Below, in pieces: positions 46,280 through 55,050 of a stretch of 64,000 nt of DNA (positions within the stretch are counted from its first letter, which is position 1; every line of letters begins with the position of its first letter). The translations under genes were made by a program, and so were the position numbers. This DNA is from Nitrospiraceae bacterium. GTDB lineage: Bacteria > Nitrospirota > Nitrospiria > Nitrospirales > Nitrospiraceae. Where the stretch lies: the NCBI GenBank assembly GCA_009692155.1, contig SHZW01000003.1, positions 62,001 through 126,000 of the forward strand, in the 5' to 3' direction. A model generated the notes under the pieces. The model was not told where the DNA came from. It saw nothing but the letters and a program-made list of their open reading frames with translations, and did no database searches.

Positions 46280-48783
46280 AGGTCGTCTCCTCCGACTGGC
46301 CCTTTGCGCGCCAGAACTTCACGCCGTCCATCCCGACCTGGCGCGCCGACGATCCCGTCCTGCTCCATCTGTTCGATCATGCGCGCCGCGCGCGGGTAGC
46401 CGACGCGCAAGCGACGCTGGATCAGCGACGCAGAGGCCTGACCAGACGACATCACGAGATCTTTGGCTTGCTCGTAGACCTCGTCCCGCTCTTCTTCCTC
46501 TCTCGTGTCCTCTTGCTTCAGCGACTTCAGTTCTTCCGTGTAGACAGGCGACGCCTGCTTTTTCACGAATTCCACGGTGCGGTGCACGTCGTCGTCCGGC
46601 ACGAAAGACCCGTGCAGACGGACGAGCTTCCCCGTCCCGGATGCCAGATACAGCATGTCCCCCCGTCCCAGCAGCGCCTCGGCGCCGTTGGCATCCAGAA
46701 TCGTCCGCGAGTCCGTCTTCGACGAGACTTGAAACGCAATGCGCGCCGGGAAATTGGCCTTGATCAAACCGGTCAGCACATCCACCGACGGCCGCTGCGT
46801 GGCGAGAATCAAGTGGATGCCCGACGCCCGCGCCATCTGCGCCAGACGTGTGATTTTTTCCTCGACCTCCTTCGGCGCGACGGCCATGAGGTCGGCCAGC
46901 TCGTCGATCATGACCACGATATAGGGCAGCGGCGACGGCGGCGTCTTGGGCTCCATGATCAGTTTCGGCCCTTCCGAGACCGTGCTTTCCCCGGCTGCCA
47001 GGCGGGCATCCTCGGACAAAAACTCGATCGGCAAATCTTCTTGCGTCGGCTTGGCCTCCGACGCCTCCTTGAGCAGAACGCCCTGCTCCTGCGCCACGCG
47101 GCGATTGTAATCATCCATGTTGCGGACGCCCGCCTCCGCCAGCAGCTTGTAGCGGCGTTCCATTTCCTGGACCACCCAGCCGAGACCGCGCGCCGCGGAC
47201 TTGGCGTCCGTGATCACCGGCCGCAAGAGATGCGGAAGACCGTCATAGGCCTTGAATTCAAGCATCTTCGGATCCACGAGCAGCAGCTTGACCTCGTCGG
47301 GCTTGGACGTGAACAGCATGCTGAGCAGCATGGTGTTCAGCGCCACGCTCTTACCCGCGCCGGTCGCGCCGGCCACCAGGAGATGCGGCATCGTTTTGAG
47401 ATCCGCCGTCACCGGTTTCCCGAAAATGTCCTTGCCCAGCGCCAGCCGCAGCTTCGAGCGGGACTTCGTGAAGGCCTCGCTCGTCACCACTTCCTTGAGC
47501 GAGACGGTTTCGCGGCTCGGATTGGGCACCTCAACGCCGACGACCGACTTGCCAGGGAGCGGCGCCACGATACGAAGGCTGATGGCCTTCATCGCCAGGG
47601 CCAGATCGTCAGCCAGATTCACAATCCTCGCCACTTTCACGCCGGGCGCCGGCTCGAACTCGTACATCGTCACCACGGGACCGGGATGCACTTCCGTCAC
47701 CTTCCCCTCGATCCCGAAATTCAGCAGCGCCCTGGTCAGCACCTCCGATTGCGCCTTGAGTTGCTCGTCCGTCAACCGGTCGATCGGCCCGGAGGGATCG
47801 CTCAACAGTTCCAGAGGGTCCGGCAGCAGATAGCCTTCCGCCGCGGCGCGGGCCATGGCGACTTCTGATTTCTTTGATTTTTTCCTGGTCTCCTTCACCA
47901 CCGGCTCGACCAATGGAGGCAGGGCCTGATCAGGCACGGCGGACGCCGTGTCCGATTCCGGCACCGGCTCAGGTCCCGCAACAATGGGCTTTTCTTCCAC
48001 CGGCGTGGCTGGCAAACCGACCGGTTCAGGACGATTGATCTTGAGCGGACGCGGTTTGGATTTTTTTGCTTTGACAATGTCATCGGCCGGACGCTCGGGC
48101 AGCAGCGCCGCCACGGTTTCCTTGCAGCGCTCCCACCAGGCCGGGACACGAAGAATCACCAATTCACTACACGAAATCCACCACTGGGACAGCCGGCGCG
48201 CGAGATCGGCCAGCGACATGGGTGTCGCCAGCAATAGCGAGATGATCAGGCCGGCCAGTACGATGATGTGGGCGCCGGTGCTGGCAAAGTACCCGCGCAG
48301 GCCATCTGCGATCGCCAGACCCACCCGCCCGCCTGCCTGGCCCCGGTAGACGAAGCCGCTGGAGAGCGTCGGGATGGCCGTGACTTCCAAATGCAGCAAG
48401 CCGCTCAGGAACAGTAGCGCGGCGAACGAGCCGGCCGCGCTCCGAAGCGTGACGGCCAATTCTCCTTCCACAAAACATCGCGCTCCCAGCATGGCCAGGA
48501 GCACCGACAGGAGGTAGGCTCCGCCTCCGAACAGCCCGAACAGAAACGCAGCGAGGGTTGCGCCGACCGAACCGATCATGTTGCGGGTTGAGCCCGCCGG
48601 CGCGCCATCGGAAGGCGACGAGCCGAACAGCGACGCATCGGCCGGCACGAACGATACCAGGCTCAGAAATGTCAACAGGCTGAGCGTGATCAGCAGGACG
48701 CCGATCACCTCGTGCTTCAGATGGGTTGGGGGTTTGAACAGGCCGCGGGAATCACCGCGCTTGGTCGTGGTGGCTCCAGCCAT
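46276..48783 (-). CDS. ftsK: DNA translocase FtsK
   Basis: An 835-residue protein with four N-terminal transmembrane helices (about 25-205), a Pro/Lys-rich linker (about 240-330), the alpha-beta motor domain with Walker A GATGAGKSVALN and Walker B YIVVMIDELADLM, and a C-terminal winged-helix gamma domain (last 65 residues, YEQAKDLVMSSGQASASLIQ) that reads KOPS sequences. It pumps DNA at the septum and activates dimer resolution. Start uncertain: ATG at 48783 used, with alternatives at 48813 and 48855, the latter inside a word repeat; none has a clear ribosome site. Confidence 0.95.
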   Translation of the reverse strand: MAGATTTKRGDSRGLFKPPTHLKHEVIGVLLITLSLLTFLSLVSFVPADASLFGSSPSDGAPAGSTRNMIGSVGATLAAFLFGLFGGGAYLLSVLLAMLGARCFVEGELAVTLRSAAGSFAALLFLSGLLHLEVTAIPTLSSGFVYRGQAGGRVGLAIADGLRGYFASTGAHIIVLAGLIISLLLATPMSLADLARRLSQWWISCSELVILRVPAWWERCKETVAALLPERPADDIVKAKKSKPRPLKINRPEPVGLPATPVEEKPIVAGPEPVPESDTASAVPDQALPPLVEPVVKETRKKSKKSEVAMARAAAEGYLLPDPLELLSDPSGPIDRLTDEQLKAQSEVLTRALLNFGIEGKVTEVHPGPVVTMYEFEPAPGVKVARIVNLADDLALAMKAISLRIVAPLPGKSVVGVEVPNPSRETVSLKEVVTSEAFTKSRSKLRLALGKDIFGKPVTADLKTMPHLLVAGATGAGKSVALNTMLLSMLFTSKPDEVKLLLVDPKMLEFKAYDGLPHLLRPVITDAKSAARGLGWVVQEMERRYKLLAEAGVRNMDDYNRRVAQEQGVLLKEASEAKPTQEDLPIEFLSEDARLAAGESTVSEGPKLIMEPKTPPSPLPYIVVMIDELADLMAVAPKEVEEKITRLAQMARASGIHLILATQRPSVDVLTGLIKANFPARIAFQVSSKTDSRTILDANGAEALLGRGDMLYLASGTGKLVRLHGSFVPDDDVHRTVEFVKKQASPVYTEELKSLKQEDTREEEERDEVYEQAKDLVMSSGQASASLIQRRLRVGYPRAARMIEQMEQDGIVGAPGRDGRREVLARKGPVGGDDL

Positions 48784-48813
48784 GCGCGCGATGGTAGCAC
48801 CCGGCAGAGGCAT

Positions 48814-48900
48814 GGAGCAAGAGCCTATGGCATATAGCTTATAGCCAAATGGCACAAGACCAAGAGCCTATGGCGAATGGCTTATGGTCAGAGCTATTGG
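48814..48900. repeat. Word hairpin, CTTATAGCC type, between ftsK and rsmA
   Basis: AGCCTATGGCATATAGCTTA then TAGCCAAATGG, and AGCCTATGGCGAATGGCTTA, TGGTCAGAGCTATTGGCTAT. Words pair with each other. Same class as 10589. It separates rsmA from the start of ftsK. Confidence 0.75.
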
Positions 48901-49704
48901 CTATACGCTCTTAGTTTCTGCCAACGCATCGGCCAGCGCAGCGAATTGCTCGATCACAAGCGATTCGGCCCGCCTAGTCGGCTCGATCCCGGCCGCTTCG
49001 AGCGCAGGCATGATCCGCTCTGAAGAGAACCCCTCGTCACGCAGAGAATTGACCAGGGTTTTCCGGCGATGCGCGAACGATGCGCGTACGGTCCGGATGA
49101 ACATCGGCTCATTCGCGACTGAAACCGACGGCGTACGCCGCACCGGCAGCACAACCACCGTCGAACTCACGGCCGGTTTTGGACGGAAACAGCCGGCGGA
49201 GACGTGAAACGCCAGGGACGGAACGGCCCGATACTGCGTCAAAATCGAGAGGATGCCGTAGTCCTTCGTTCCCGGCCGGGCCACGAGTCGCCGGGCCACT
49301 TCGGTCTGCAGCATCAGCACCATCCGATCAATCAGATGGTGGGCGCTCAGGAGCTTGAACAGCAGCGGTGTCGAAATCGCGTAGGGCAGATTGGCAACTA
49401 CCACCGTCCCGCGCGGCACCGTGTCGTAGGGAAAAGCCAGCGCGTCGCCGAACTGAAGCTCCAGATTATCAATTCCTGCCAGCGCGGCCTGCAGGATTTC
49501 GTCCAGCGAGCGATCCAGTTCGATCGCGATGACATGCCCGGCTTTCTCGCACAGGGCACGAGTCAAAATCCCGCGACCCGGGCCGATCTCCAGGACCGTC
49601 TCGTCGCGCCGGAGCGCGGCGGCGGCCACAATTTTCCGGACAATATTATGATCGACGAGAAAACACTGGCTGAGGCGTTTCTTGGGACGCGGCGGGAGCG
49701 CCAT
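48901..49704 (-). CDS. rsmA: 16S rRNA dimethyladenosine transferase RsmA/KsgA
   Basis: A 267-residue methyltransferase: KKRLSQCFLVDHNIVRKIV at the start (the usual GQNFL variant), SAM site LEIGPGRGILTRALCEKAGHVIAIELD, and catalytic NLPYAISTPLLF; C-terminal helical domain with RASFAHRRKTLVNSL. It dimethylates two adjacent adenines near the 3' end of 16S rRNA late in 30S assembly. The start at 49704 is fixed by homology; a longer frame upstream overlaps the next gene. pdxA and rsmA are neighbours in many bacteria, here with one small gene between. Confidence 0.94.
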   Translation of the reverse strand: MALPPRPKKRLSQCFLVDHNIVRKIVAAAALRRDETVLEIGPGRGILTRALCEKAGHVIAIELDRSLDEILQAALAGIDNLELQFGDALAFPYDTVPRGTVVVANLPYAISTPLLFKLLSAHHLIDRMVLMLQTEVARRLVARPGTKDYGILSILTQYRAVPSLAFHVSAGCFRPKPAVSSTVVVLPVRRTPSVSVANEPMFIRTVRASFAHRRKTLVNSLRDEGFSSERIMPALEAAGIEPTRRAESLVIEQFAALADALAETKSV

Positions 49705-49706
49705 GG

Positions 49707-50033
49707 TCAGACGGAACCGGACGCCGGCCCGGCCTGCCGGGCTTCCTTGATGAGCGCGCGGATCGCCGTTCGGTAGACGTCCACTTCGTCGGAAAACTCT
49801 TCGAACAAGTCGTTGGTGAACGACGGGCCTGGCTTGGTGTCTGAAAATCGTTGGGCTGCCGCCGCACTCAAATGCTGCGCGATCAGCGGGGCCGTGCGGG
49901 CCTTCCATTTCTGCATGTCCTCGATCCCGCGAATCGTATTCAAGTGTGTCGTCACCGTGTCTTTTTCGATGGCGTCCAGCTCCTGGAGCTGTTTTTGAAG
50001 CATCGCCGGTGCTGCGTTCAGTTGGTCGGACAT
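49707..50033 (-). CDS. Small soluble protein of unknown function
   Basis: A 108-residue, mostly helical, charged protein (MSDQLNAAPAMLQKQLQELD at the start) without signal peptide, cysteines or recognised motif. It ends 2 bp before rsmA, so it is probably co-translated with it, and starts after a word hairpin that separates it from pdxA. AGGAG precedes the ATG at 50033 (a TTG at 50036 is possible). I do not recognise the family. Confidence 0.7.
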   Translation of the reverse strand: MSDQLNAAPAMLQKQLQELDAIEKDTVTTHLNTIRGIEDMQKWKARTAPLIAQHLSAAAAQRFSDTKPGPSFTNDLFEEFSDEVDVYRTAIRALIKEARQAGPASGSV

Positions 50034-50118
50034 CAATGAGCTCCTAGTATGTCTGGTTTATCTCGTTTGTCTGGTTCAACGAAAGAAACAAAACAAACAA
50101 GACAAACCAAAGAAACGT
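50034..50118. repeat. Word hairpin, CTGGTTTATCTCGTTTG type
   Basis: Left arm CTGGTTTATCTCGTTTGTCT then GGTTCAACG; right arm AAACAAAACAAACAAGACAA then ACCAAAGAAACG. Same word class as 18944 (nuoH-nuoI). The pdxA stop lies at its right end. Confidence 0.85.
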
Positions 50119-51129
50119 TTATTTTTTCCGCTTCGCCAGCCTTGCGGCCAGCGCGATCGCTTCGACCATGCTCCCCGGATCGGCCTTGCCCTTGCCGGCG
50201 ATGTCGTAAGCGGTCCCGTGATCCACCGACGTACGGACGATCTGAAGGCCGATCGTCAGGTTGACGCACCGGCCGAAGGCCAGCAGCTTGAGCGGAATAA
50301 GGCCCTGGTCGTGGTACATGGCCACGACACCGTCGTAGACGCCCCGAGCCGCCTTGCCGAACAGCGTGTCGGCAGGCAACGGATCGCTGGCGTTAATCCC
50401 TCGCGCGCGCGCCTGCCGGCAGGCCGGCAGAATGACCCGCTGTTCTTCGTTGCCGAACAGCCCATGTTCGCCGGCGTGGGGATTGAACGCCGCCACGCCG
50501 ATCTTCGGTTTATTGACGCCGAAGTACTCTCGCAGCGCCTTGTGCGCCAGCCGGATGGCCTTGCCGATCCGCTTGGTGGTCAGCAAAGCCGGCAGGTGTT
50601 TCACCGCCACATGCGTCGTGACGAACATGATCTTGAGCGGCCCGCCCAGGATCATCATGCCGGATTCCCTGCTCTTGGTCAGATCAGCCAGCATCTCCGT
50701 GTGGCCCGGATAATCGTAGCCGGCCAGGTTGATCGCCTCCTTATTAATAGGCCCGGTGACGATCGCATCCAGGCAACCGAGCTGAGCCAGGCGGACGGCC
50801 TTGATAATGAAGGCTGCCGAGGCTGCGCCGGTCTGTTTGCCAACCCTGCCCACGGTGAATCGCCCGAGCGGGCGCGCCAGGGGATCCAGCACCGGCAGCT
50901 CGCCGCGTCGGCCGATCGCATCGCCATGCCCGCTCACCCCGACCACCCGCAGCGGCAGGCGCAACGACCGGACCGTCCGTTCCATCACCGGCAGCGACCC
51001 AATCACCAGCGGCCTGCAAAGACGCCGCACTTCCGGCATCGCACAGGCCTTCGCGACGACTTCAGGCCCGATCCCGGCAGGATCGCCCATCGTCAATCCA
51101 AGAATCGGTTTTCGAGTTACGTGTTTCAT
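50119..51129 (-). CDS. pdxA: 4-hydroxythreonine-4-phosphate dehydrogenase PdxA
   Basis: A 336-residue enzyme: LGLTMGDPAGIGPEV at residues 10-24, the metal-ligand histidines in DYPGHTEML, THVAVKHLPALLT and MYHDQGLIPLK, and the C-terminal RTSVDHGTAYDIAGKGKADP. It oxidises and decarboxylates 4-phosphohydroxythreonine in DXP-dependent pyridoxal phosphate synthesis. No strong Shine-Dalgarno. In line with rsmA downstream and the CDF gene upstream (27 bp). Confidence 0.95.
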   Translation of the reverse strand: MKHVTRKPILGLTMGDPAGIGPEVVAKACAMPEVRRLCRPLVIGSLPVMERTVRSLRLPLRVVGVSGHGDAIGRRGELPVLDPLARPLGRFTVGRVGKQTGAASAAFIIKAVRLAQLGCLDAIVTGPINKEAINLAGYDYPGHTEMLADLTKSRESGMMILGGPLKIMFVTTHVAVKHLPALLTTKRIGKAIRLAHKALREYFGVNKPKIGVAAFNPHAGEHGLFGNEEQRVILPACRQARARGINASDPLPADTLFGKAARGVYDGVVAMYHDQGLIPLKLLAFGRCVNLTIGLQIVRTSVDHGTAYDIAGKGKADPGSMVEAIALAARLAKRKK

Positions 51130-51156
51130 CTTGGCGATCGCCTCGGGTTCAATTCA

Positions 51157-52116
51157 TCAGACCGTGACATGCCGGTTCGCCTTCCCGTTCGCATGGCATT
51201 GGCCTTCCGGCTCGATGTGCACGATCACCTCCGCCACACCCTCGAACTGCTGCTTCAGCGAATCCTCCACCTGGTGCGCCACGTCATGCGCCTCCGTCAG
51301 CGACATGGCGGCGCGCACGTGCACGGACAGATCCACGAAAATATGATCCGGCAGCCCGCGCGTCCGGATTTCATGGCAGTCGATCACTTGCTTGTTCGTC
51401 AGCACAGCTTGACGCACAGCCTCCGGGTCCAGCCGGGCCACATCGGTCAGCGACTGAGACGTTTCCCACAACACCTGCATGCCCGTGTAGGCAATCACTC
51501 CTGCGATCGCGACCGCGACGACGGGATCCATGAGCGGGTATCCCATCTGCACCGCGGCAAGCCCCACGAGCACGGAGAACGAGGTCAGAATGTCGCTGCC
51601 CGTATGCCGGGCGTCCGCCGTCAGAATCTCGCTGCGCAACTGCTCGCCCCTGCGCCGTTCCCATCGCATCACGCCGACATTGATCAGCATCGTGCCCACC
51701 ATGATGCCGAAGCTGGCCGCCGTGACCTGCGGACGCACCACTCCCGTCCAGTGCTGATAACTGTTCCACAGCAGGTACAGGCACGTCATCACCAGCATGG
51801 CCCCGATGGAGGCCGCCGCCAGGGTTTCGTACTTCTTGTGCCCGTACGGGTGATCCGCGTCGGGCGGAAAAGCCGCCAGCCATAGCCCGGCCAACCCCAC
51901 GACATTGGACACGCTGTCGAACAACGAATGAAATCCGTCGGCCTGCATGCCGAGCGAGCCCGTCATCACGCCATACAGCAGCTTGGCCCCCGCCACCATC
52001 AGATTGAGGGCCAGCACCGCCCAGAGCACGAACCGGACGTCCTTCGTGCGCGCCGTGCCGTCGCCCTTCAGAAGCGCGGCCGTCGTGGCGTGATGGTGTG
52101 ATCGTTCAGAACCCAT
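51157..52116 (-). CDS. Cation diffusion facilitator family transporter
   Basis: A 319-residue CDF protein with six transmembrane helices. Metal-binding H-x3-D pairs are HSLFDSVSN in helix 2 and HTGSDILTS in helix 5, and the C-terminal cytosolic domain (DHIFVDLSVHVRAAMSLTEA, VIVHIEPEGQCHANGK) is of the usual dimerising type. HHH near residue 8 is an additional potential ligand. H-x3-D in both helices suggests Zn2+ or Fe2+ export. It overlaps the exchanger gene by 11 bp, so the two transporters are coupled. The ATG at 52116 is chosen; a longer frame starts inside the exchanger gene. Confidence 0.92.
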   Translation of the reverse strand: MGSERSHHHATTAALLKGDGTARTKDVRFVLWAVLALNLMVAGAKLLYGVMTGSLGMQADGFHSLFDSVSNVVGLAGLWLAAFPPDADHPYGHKKYETLAAASIGAMLVMTCLYLLWNSYQHWTGVVRPQVTAASFGIMVGTMLINVGVMRWERRRGEQLRSEILTADARHTGSDILTSFSVLVGLAAVQMGYPLMDPVVAVAIAGVIAYTGMQVLWETSQSLTDVARLDPEAVRQAVLTNKQVIDCHEIRTRGLPDHIFVDLSVHVRAAMSLTEAHDVAHQVEDSLKQQFEGVAEVIVHIEPEGQCHANGKANRHVTV

Positions 52117-53110
52117 AATAGTAGAGCGACGCCGTGTACCCGAGATACAGCGCCACGCCTCCCCCAAGCAACCACGGCCGCCAGTGGCCGCCCCACACTA
52201 ATTGCAGCGTGCTTGCCCCTGCCGCGACCAACGCCAGGCCCATCGTGGCCATCGCCGACGGCGCCAGGCTCCAGTCGGTTCCAATGAGACCGATGGAAAC
52301 CGGGAACGTGCCCTGGAAGACCATCGCGCCGGTGACGTTCCCGACCGCCAGCCTATCCTTCTTACGATACAGCCACAGAAAACTGTTGGACATCTCCGGC
52401 AACTCAGTCGCGACCGGCGCGATCAGGAGCGCCAGAAGTAGCGGCGACACGTGCAGGTCCTCGGCGATGGATTTGGCGGCTGTCACGAACAGATGCGCGC
52501 CGCCCGCCAGGCCCACGAGGCCCACGACCCCCTGCAGGCCGATCATGCCGTAGGAGGGCACCGCCCGCTTGGGTGCAAAGATCAGCGGTTCCAGTTCCGA
52601 CTCGCCGTCGGCCGCTGCTGAAAACTTCAGGCGCATGTAATAAACATAGCTGGCAATCAGTACGACCGCCGCGAGGTAATGAACCGGCCGGGAGACAACG
52701 AAACCGCACCCGACCGCAATCGCGTAGGCGCTCAGAAAGAACAGCAGATCCACCCGCACTTCACGATAATCCAGTTTGAATACGGCCTCCCGTTTCCCCA
52801 GCCGGGCATAGAGCAGCAGCAGGAACGCCAGCACCGGCAACACCAGGGTGCTGAGCATGAAGGGAGCGCCGAGAATCGCGCCAAGCCCGACCTCCGTCCG
52901 CTCCTGACCCGTGCCGAAGAAAATGGCGATAATGGGAATCGAGGTCTCCGGCAGGGTGGTGCCGACGGCCGCAAGCACGCTGCCGATGGCGCCTTCTGAA
53001 ATCTTGCGGCGCTTGCCGAACCATTCAATGCCGTTGGTGAAGAGGGCACACCCGCCCAGCGTCACCACGATGGATGCAAAAAAAATGGCGACAGCCATGA
53101 GCATGCTCAT
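52106..53110 (-). CDS. Na+/Ca2+ exchanger-family (CaCA) membrane protein
   Basis: A 334-residue protein with ten predicted helices and the two alpha repeats of cation/Ca2+ exchangers: IGSVLAAVGTTLPETSIPII (about 42-61) and LLIAPVATELPEMSNSFL (about 228-245), each with the acidic residue that binds the cation. The ion is not certain. A 22-bp perfect palindrome (53093-53114) covers the start codon. It is followed by the CDF gene with overlap and preceded by a word hairpin. Confidence 0.88.
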   Translation of the reverse strand: MSMLMAVAIFFASIVVTLGGCALFTNGIEWFGKRRKISEGAIGSVLAAVGTTLPETSIPIIAIFFGTGQERTEVGLGAILGAPFMLSTLVLPVLAFLLLLYARLGKREAVFKLDYREVRVDLLFFLSAYAIAVGCGFVVSRPVHYLAAVVLIASYVYYMRLKFSAAADGESELEPLIFAPKRAVPSYGMIGLQGVVGLVGLAGGAHLFVTAAKSIAEDLHVSPLLLALLIAPVATELPEMSNSFLWLYRKKDRLAVGNVTGAMVFQGTFPVSIGLIGTDWSLAPSAMATMGLALVAAGASTLQLVWGGHWRPWLLGGGVALYLGYTASLYYYGF

Positions 53111-53114
53111 GGCT
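53093..53114. repeat. 22-bp perfect palindrome over the exchanger start codon
   Basis: AGCCATGAGCA followed by TGCTCATGGCT, centred on the first codons. In the mRNA it could form an 8-bp or longer hairpin that hides the ATG. Confidence 0.6.
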
Positions 53115-53182
53115 GCGCCCTGGAGTAAAAAGTAAAAAGTGAAAAGTGAAAAGTTTGGACGGCCATTCTGTCTTTCTACTTT
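53115..53182. repeat. Word hairpin, GTGAAAAGT type, before the exchanger gene
   Basis: Left arm GTAAAAAGTAAAAAGTGAAA then AGTGAAAAGTT; right arm TTTCTACTTTTTACCTTTTA then CTTCC. Same class as 11175 and 13599 in the nuo operon, more than 40 kb away. Confidence 0.85.
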
Positions 53183-54271
53183 TTACCTTTTACTTCCCTT
53201 GCGGTACGCCAGCATCGCCTCGGCCATCACGTCCCGCACCGGCCCGTCGCGCAACTGGACCTTTTCCATCTGCCGGGCCAGCAGGCGCCGACGCACTTCC
53301 TGCATCCTGACACCCAATGACGTGGTCTCCGTCAACACGACGCCGGCCACTGCATCCGCTTTCTGCGGCGGCGCAAGCGCGGTCAGGACGATTCCCGGCC
53401 GTCCCCGTTTCATGATCACAGGCGCCAGCGTGACGTCCACGGCGCCGGCGGCAAACAGCCGCGCCATCACCGTCTCGTAAGCCTGCGGGTTGAGATCGTC
53501 AAGGTTCGTCTCAAGCTGGACGATGATATCCTGCTCGCCAAGCGTCGCCGGCACCGACTCGCCAAGAAACACGCGTAACGCGTTCGTCCAGCCGTCTGGG
53601 TCGGCCATCCCGGCGCCATAGCCGATCGCCGCAGGCCGCATCATCGGCAGGGAGCAAAAATCCTGTGCCAGCACGCTCAGTACGGCCAGCCCTGTCGGCG
53701 TCGTCAACTCGCGCGCGGGACCGGCGCTATAGACGGGCAGCCCCCTGGCCAACGCCGCCACGGCCGGGCCCGGCACCGGGAGCGTTCCGTGCGCGCACTC
53801 GATGGTGCCGGCGCCAAGATTGACGGCGGACGCCGTAATGCGGTCCACCCCAAGCAGGTGGCACCCCAACAGACTCCCCAACACATCCACCAGCGAGTCC
53901 ACGACGCCGACTTCGTGAAAATGCACGCGGGAGACCGGTGTCCGATGCGCCCGCGCCTCCGCTTGCGCCAGACGCTGAAAGACCTCGCGGCCCTGCTCCT
54001 TCACACGCCCCGGGAGCCGGCTCGAGGCGATGAGACCCTGGATGCGACGGAGCCCGAACGGCGCGCTGACCCCGCGCTTGATAATCACATCCACCTTGGT
54101 CGCAGGCATCCCGCCGCGCCTGGCTGTGGCCGCGCGCAACACATACCCGCTCAGTTTTACGGCCTTCAGCCCTTTAGCGAGATCGGCCAACGGAAGACCG
54201 ACATCCACAAGGGCTCCCAGGACCATGTCGCCGCTGACCCCTGAAAAACAATCGAAGTGGAGCTGTTTCAC
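53183..54271 (-). CDS. larC: LarC, nickel-pincer cofactor insertion protein
   Basis: A 362-residue protein beginning KQLHFDCFSGVSGDMVLGAL, the diagnostic LarC start, with RVHFHEVGVVDSLVDVLGSL, GTIECAHGTLPVPGPAV and, in the C-terminal part, QLETNLDDLNPQAYE. LarC inserts nickel into the pyridinium-dithiocarboxylate mononucleotide made by LarB and LarE, giving the NPN cofactor of LarA racemases. The start is GTG at 54271, 5 nt after GGAG. In some bacteria the gene needs a frameshift; here it is continuous. larB is 0.8 kb upstream on the same strand, separated by a gene on the other strand. Confidence 0.93.
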   Translation of the reverse strand: MKQLHFDCFSGVSGDMVLGALVDVGLPLADLAKGLKAVKLSGYVLRAATARRGGMPATKVDVIIKRGVSAPFGLRRIQGLIASSRLPGRVKEQGREVFQRLAQAEARAHRTPVSRVHFHEVGVVDSLVDVLGSLLGCHLLGVDRITASAVNLGAGTIECAHGTLPVPGPAVAALARGLPVYSAGPARELTTPTGLAVLSVLAQDFCSLPMMRPAAIGYGAGMADPDGWTNALRVFLGESVPATLGEQDIIVQLETNLDDLNPQAYETVMARLFAAGAVDVTLAPVIMKRGRPGIVLTALAPPQKADAVAGVVLTETTSLGVRMQEVRRRLLARQMEKVQLRDGPVRDVMAEAMLAYRKGSKR

Positions 54272-54357
54272 ATCATCTCCGGTTTCACATTGCTCGATGG
54301 CGCCCATCTTAACGTAAGCGTCTCGCAGACGGCAACGAGCGTTCAGTAGAGAGTGTT

Positions 54358-54400
54358 GAGCCGGTTCACTGGCTCGGTCCGAAACGGGCTGAACAGGCTC
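54358..54400. repeat. Inverted repeat between divergent genes
   Basis: GAGCCGGTTCA and TGAACAGGCTC pair with one mismatch around 21 nt. It lies between larC and the divergent exported protein gene. Possible regulatory site or short word hairpin. Confidence 0.35.
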
Positions 54401-54505
54401 ACCGAGCACAACCGGCCAAACGTTCTTCGCTAACGCTGATTGCCGACTGCTGGTCGCGCATTGTTGACAGCTCTCAGCTCCTGTGTTATCCACGAACCGA
54501 TTTCC

Positions 54506-54994
54506 ATGCGGAACTTTTCTCATTGTGTTGTTGTTGCAGGCAGCTTCGCATTGGCTGCCGCGCTCCTGAGCGCGCCGACCGTCGACGCCAAACGGCCCCC
54601 CGCCAACGAGCCCGACCTCCGGATTATCCAGGTGACGATGTCGACCGACTCGTACGTGCCCGGACAAGGCATGCTGGATGTGGCCGTCGTGATCGAGCTT
54701 CCCACCTACCTTGACGGCGAGATACTGCTCGAAGTGTCGTCGCTGATCAGCTCGCCCTCGAAACGCGCGATGCGATTTCTGGCGAACCGCCAGCCGATGG
54801 CCCTGCCGCGGGCCGATGGGGTGTCACGCATCACCGTGACGCTGACGTGGGACGGAACGGACCAGCACGAGCAGGTGGTCGGCCAGGGACGGTATGCCTA
54901 TGAAATCAAGGCAAAGCTGCTGGCGGTAGGAGAGAAAGGGCCGCGGACGTTGATGAACTCCTGGCCGAAACGGGGCGCGATCGAGATCAAATAG
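54506..54994 (+). CDS. Exported protein with FlgD-like Ig motif, unknown function
   Basis: A 162-residue protein with a signal peptide (CVVVAGSFALAAALLSAPTV) and an all-beta mature part. The segment LTWDGTDQHEQVVGQGRYAYEIKAKLLAV resembles the FlgD-type Ig-like repeat, W-D-G-x-D followed by G-x-Y-x-Y. No catalytic residues stand out. It is the only rightward gene between larC and larB and does not overlap either, so it is probably unrelated to them. An in-frame start at 54440 is possible but 54506 starts the signal peptide. Confidence 0.65.
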   Translation: MRNFSHCVVVAGSFALAAALLSAPTVDAKRPPANEPDLRIIQVTMSTDSYVPGQGMLDVAVVIELPTYLDGEILLEVSSLISSPSKRAMRFLANRQPMALPRADGVSRITVTLTWDGTDQHEQVVGQGRYAYEIKAKLLAVGEKGPRTLMNSWPKRGAIEIK

Positions 54995-55050
54995 CCACCG
55001 GCTAGGGGCCAGTGGCTAGAGGCGAGAGGAAAGACCCCTCGGACCACTAG
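54995..55050. repeat. Word hairpin, GGCTAGGGGCC type, before larB end
   Basis: Left arm CCGGCTAGGGGCCAGTGGCT then AGAGGCGAGAGG; right arm CCACTAGCCTCGTGCCCCTT then GCCTCTCGCC runs into the 3' end of larB. Convergent position suggests it may also act as a terminator. Confidence 0.75.

Noticed and set aside
54272-54667. N-terminal extension of larC by about 130 residues
   Set aside because: The extension is rich in Cys/Arg/Asn without family match; the LarC family begins at the GTG at 54271, which has a ribosome site.
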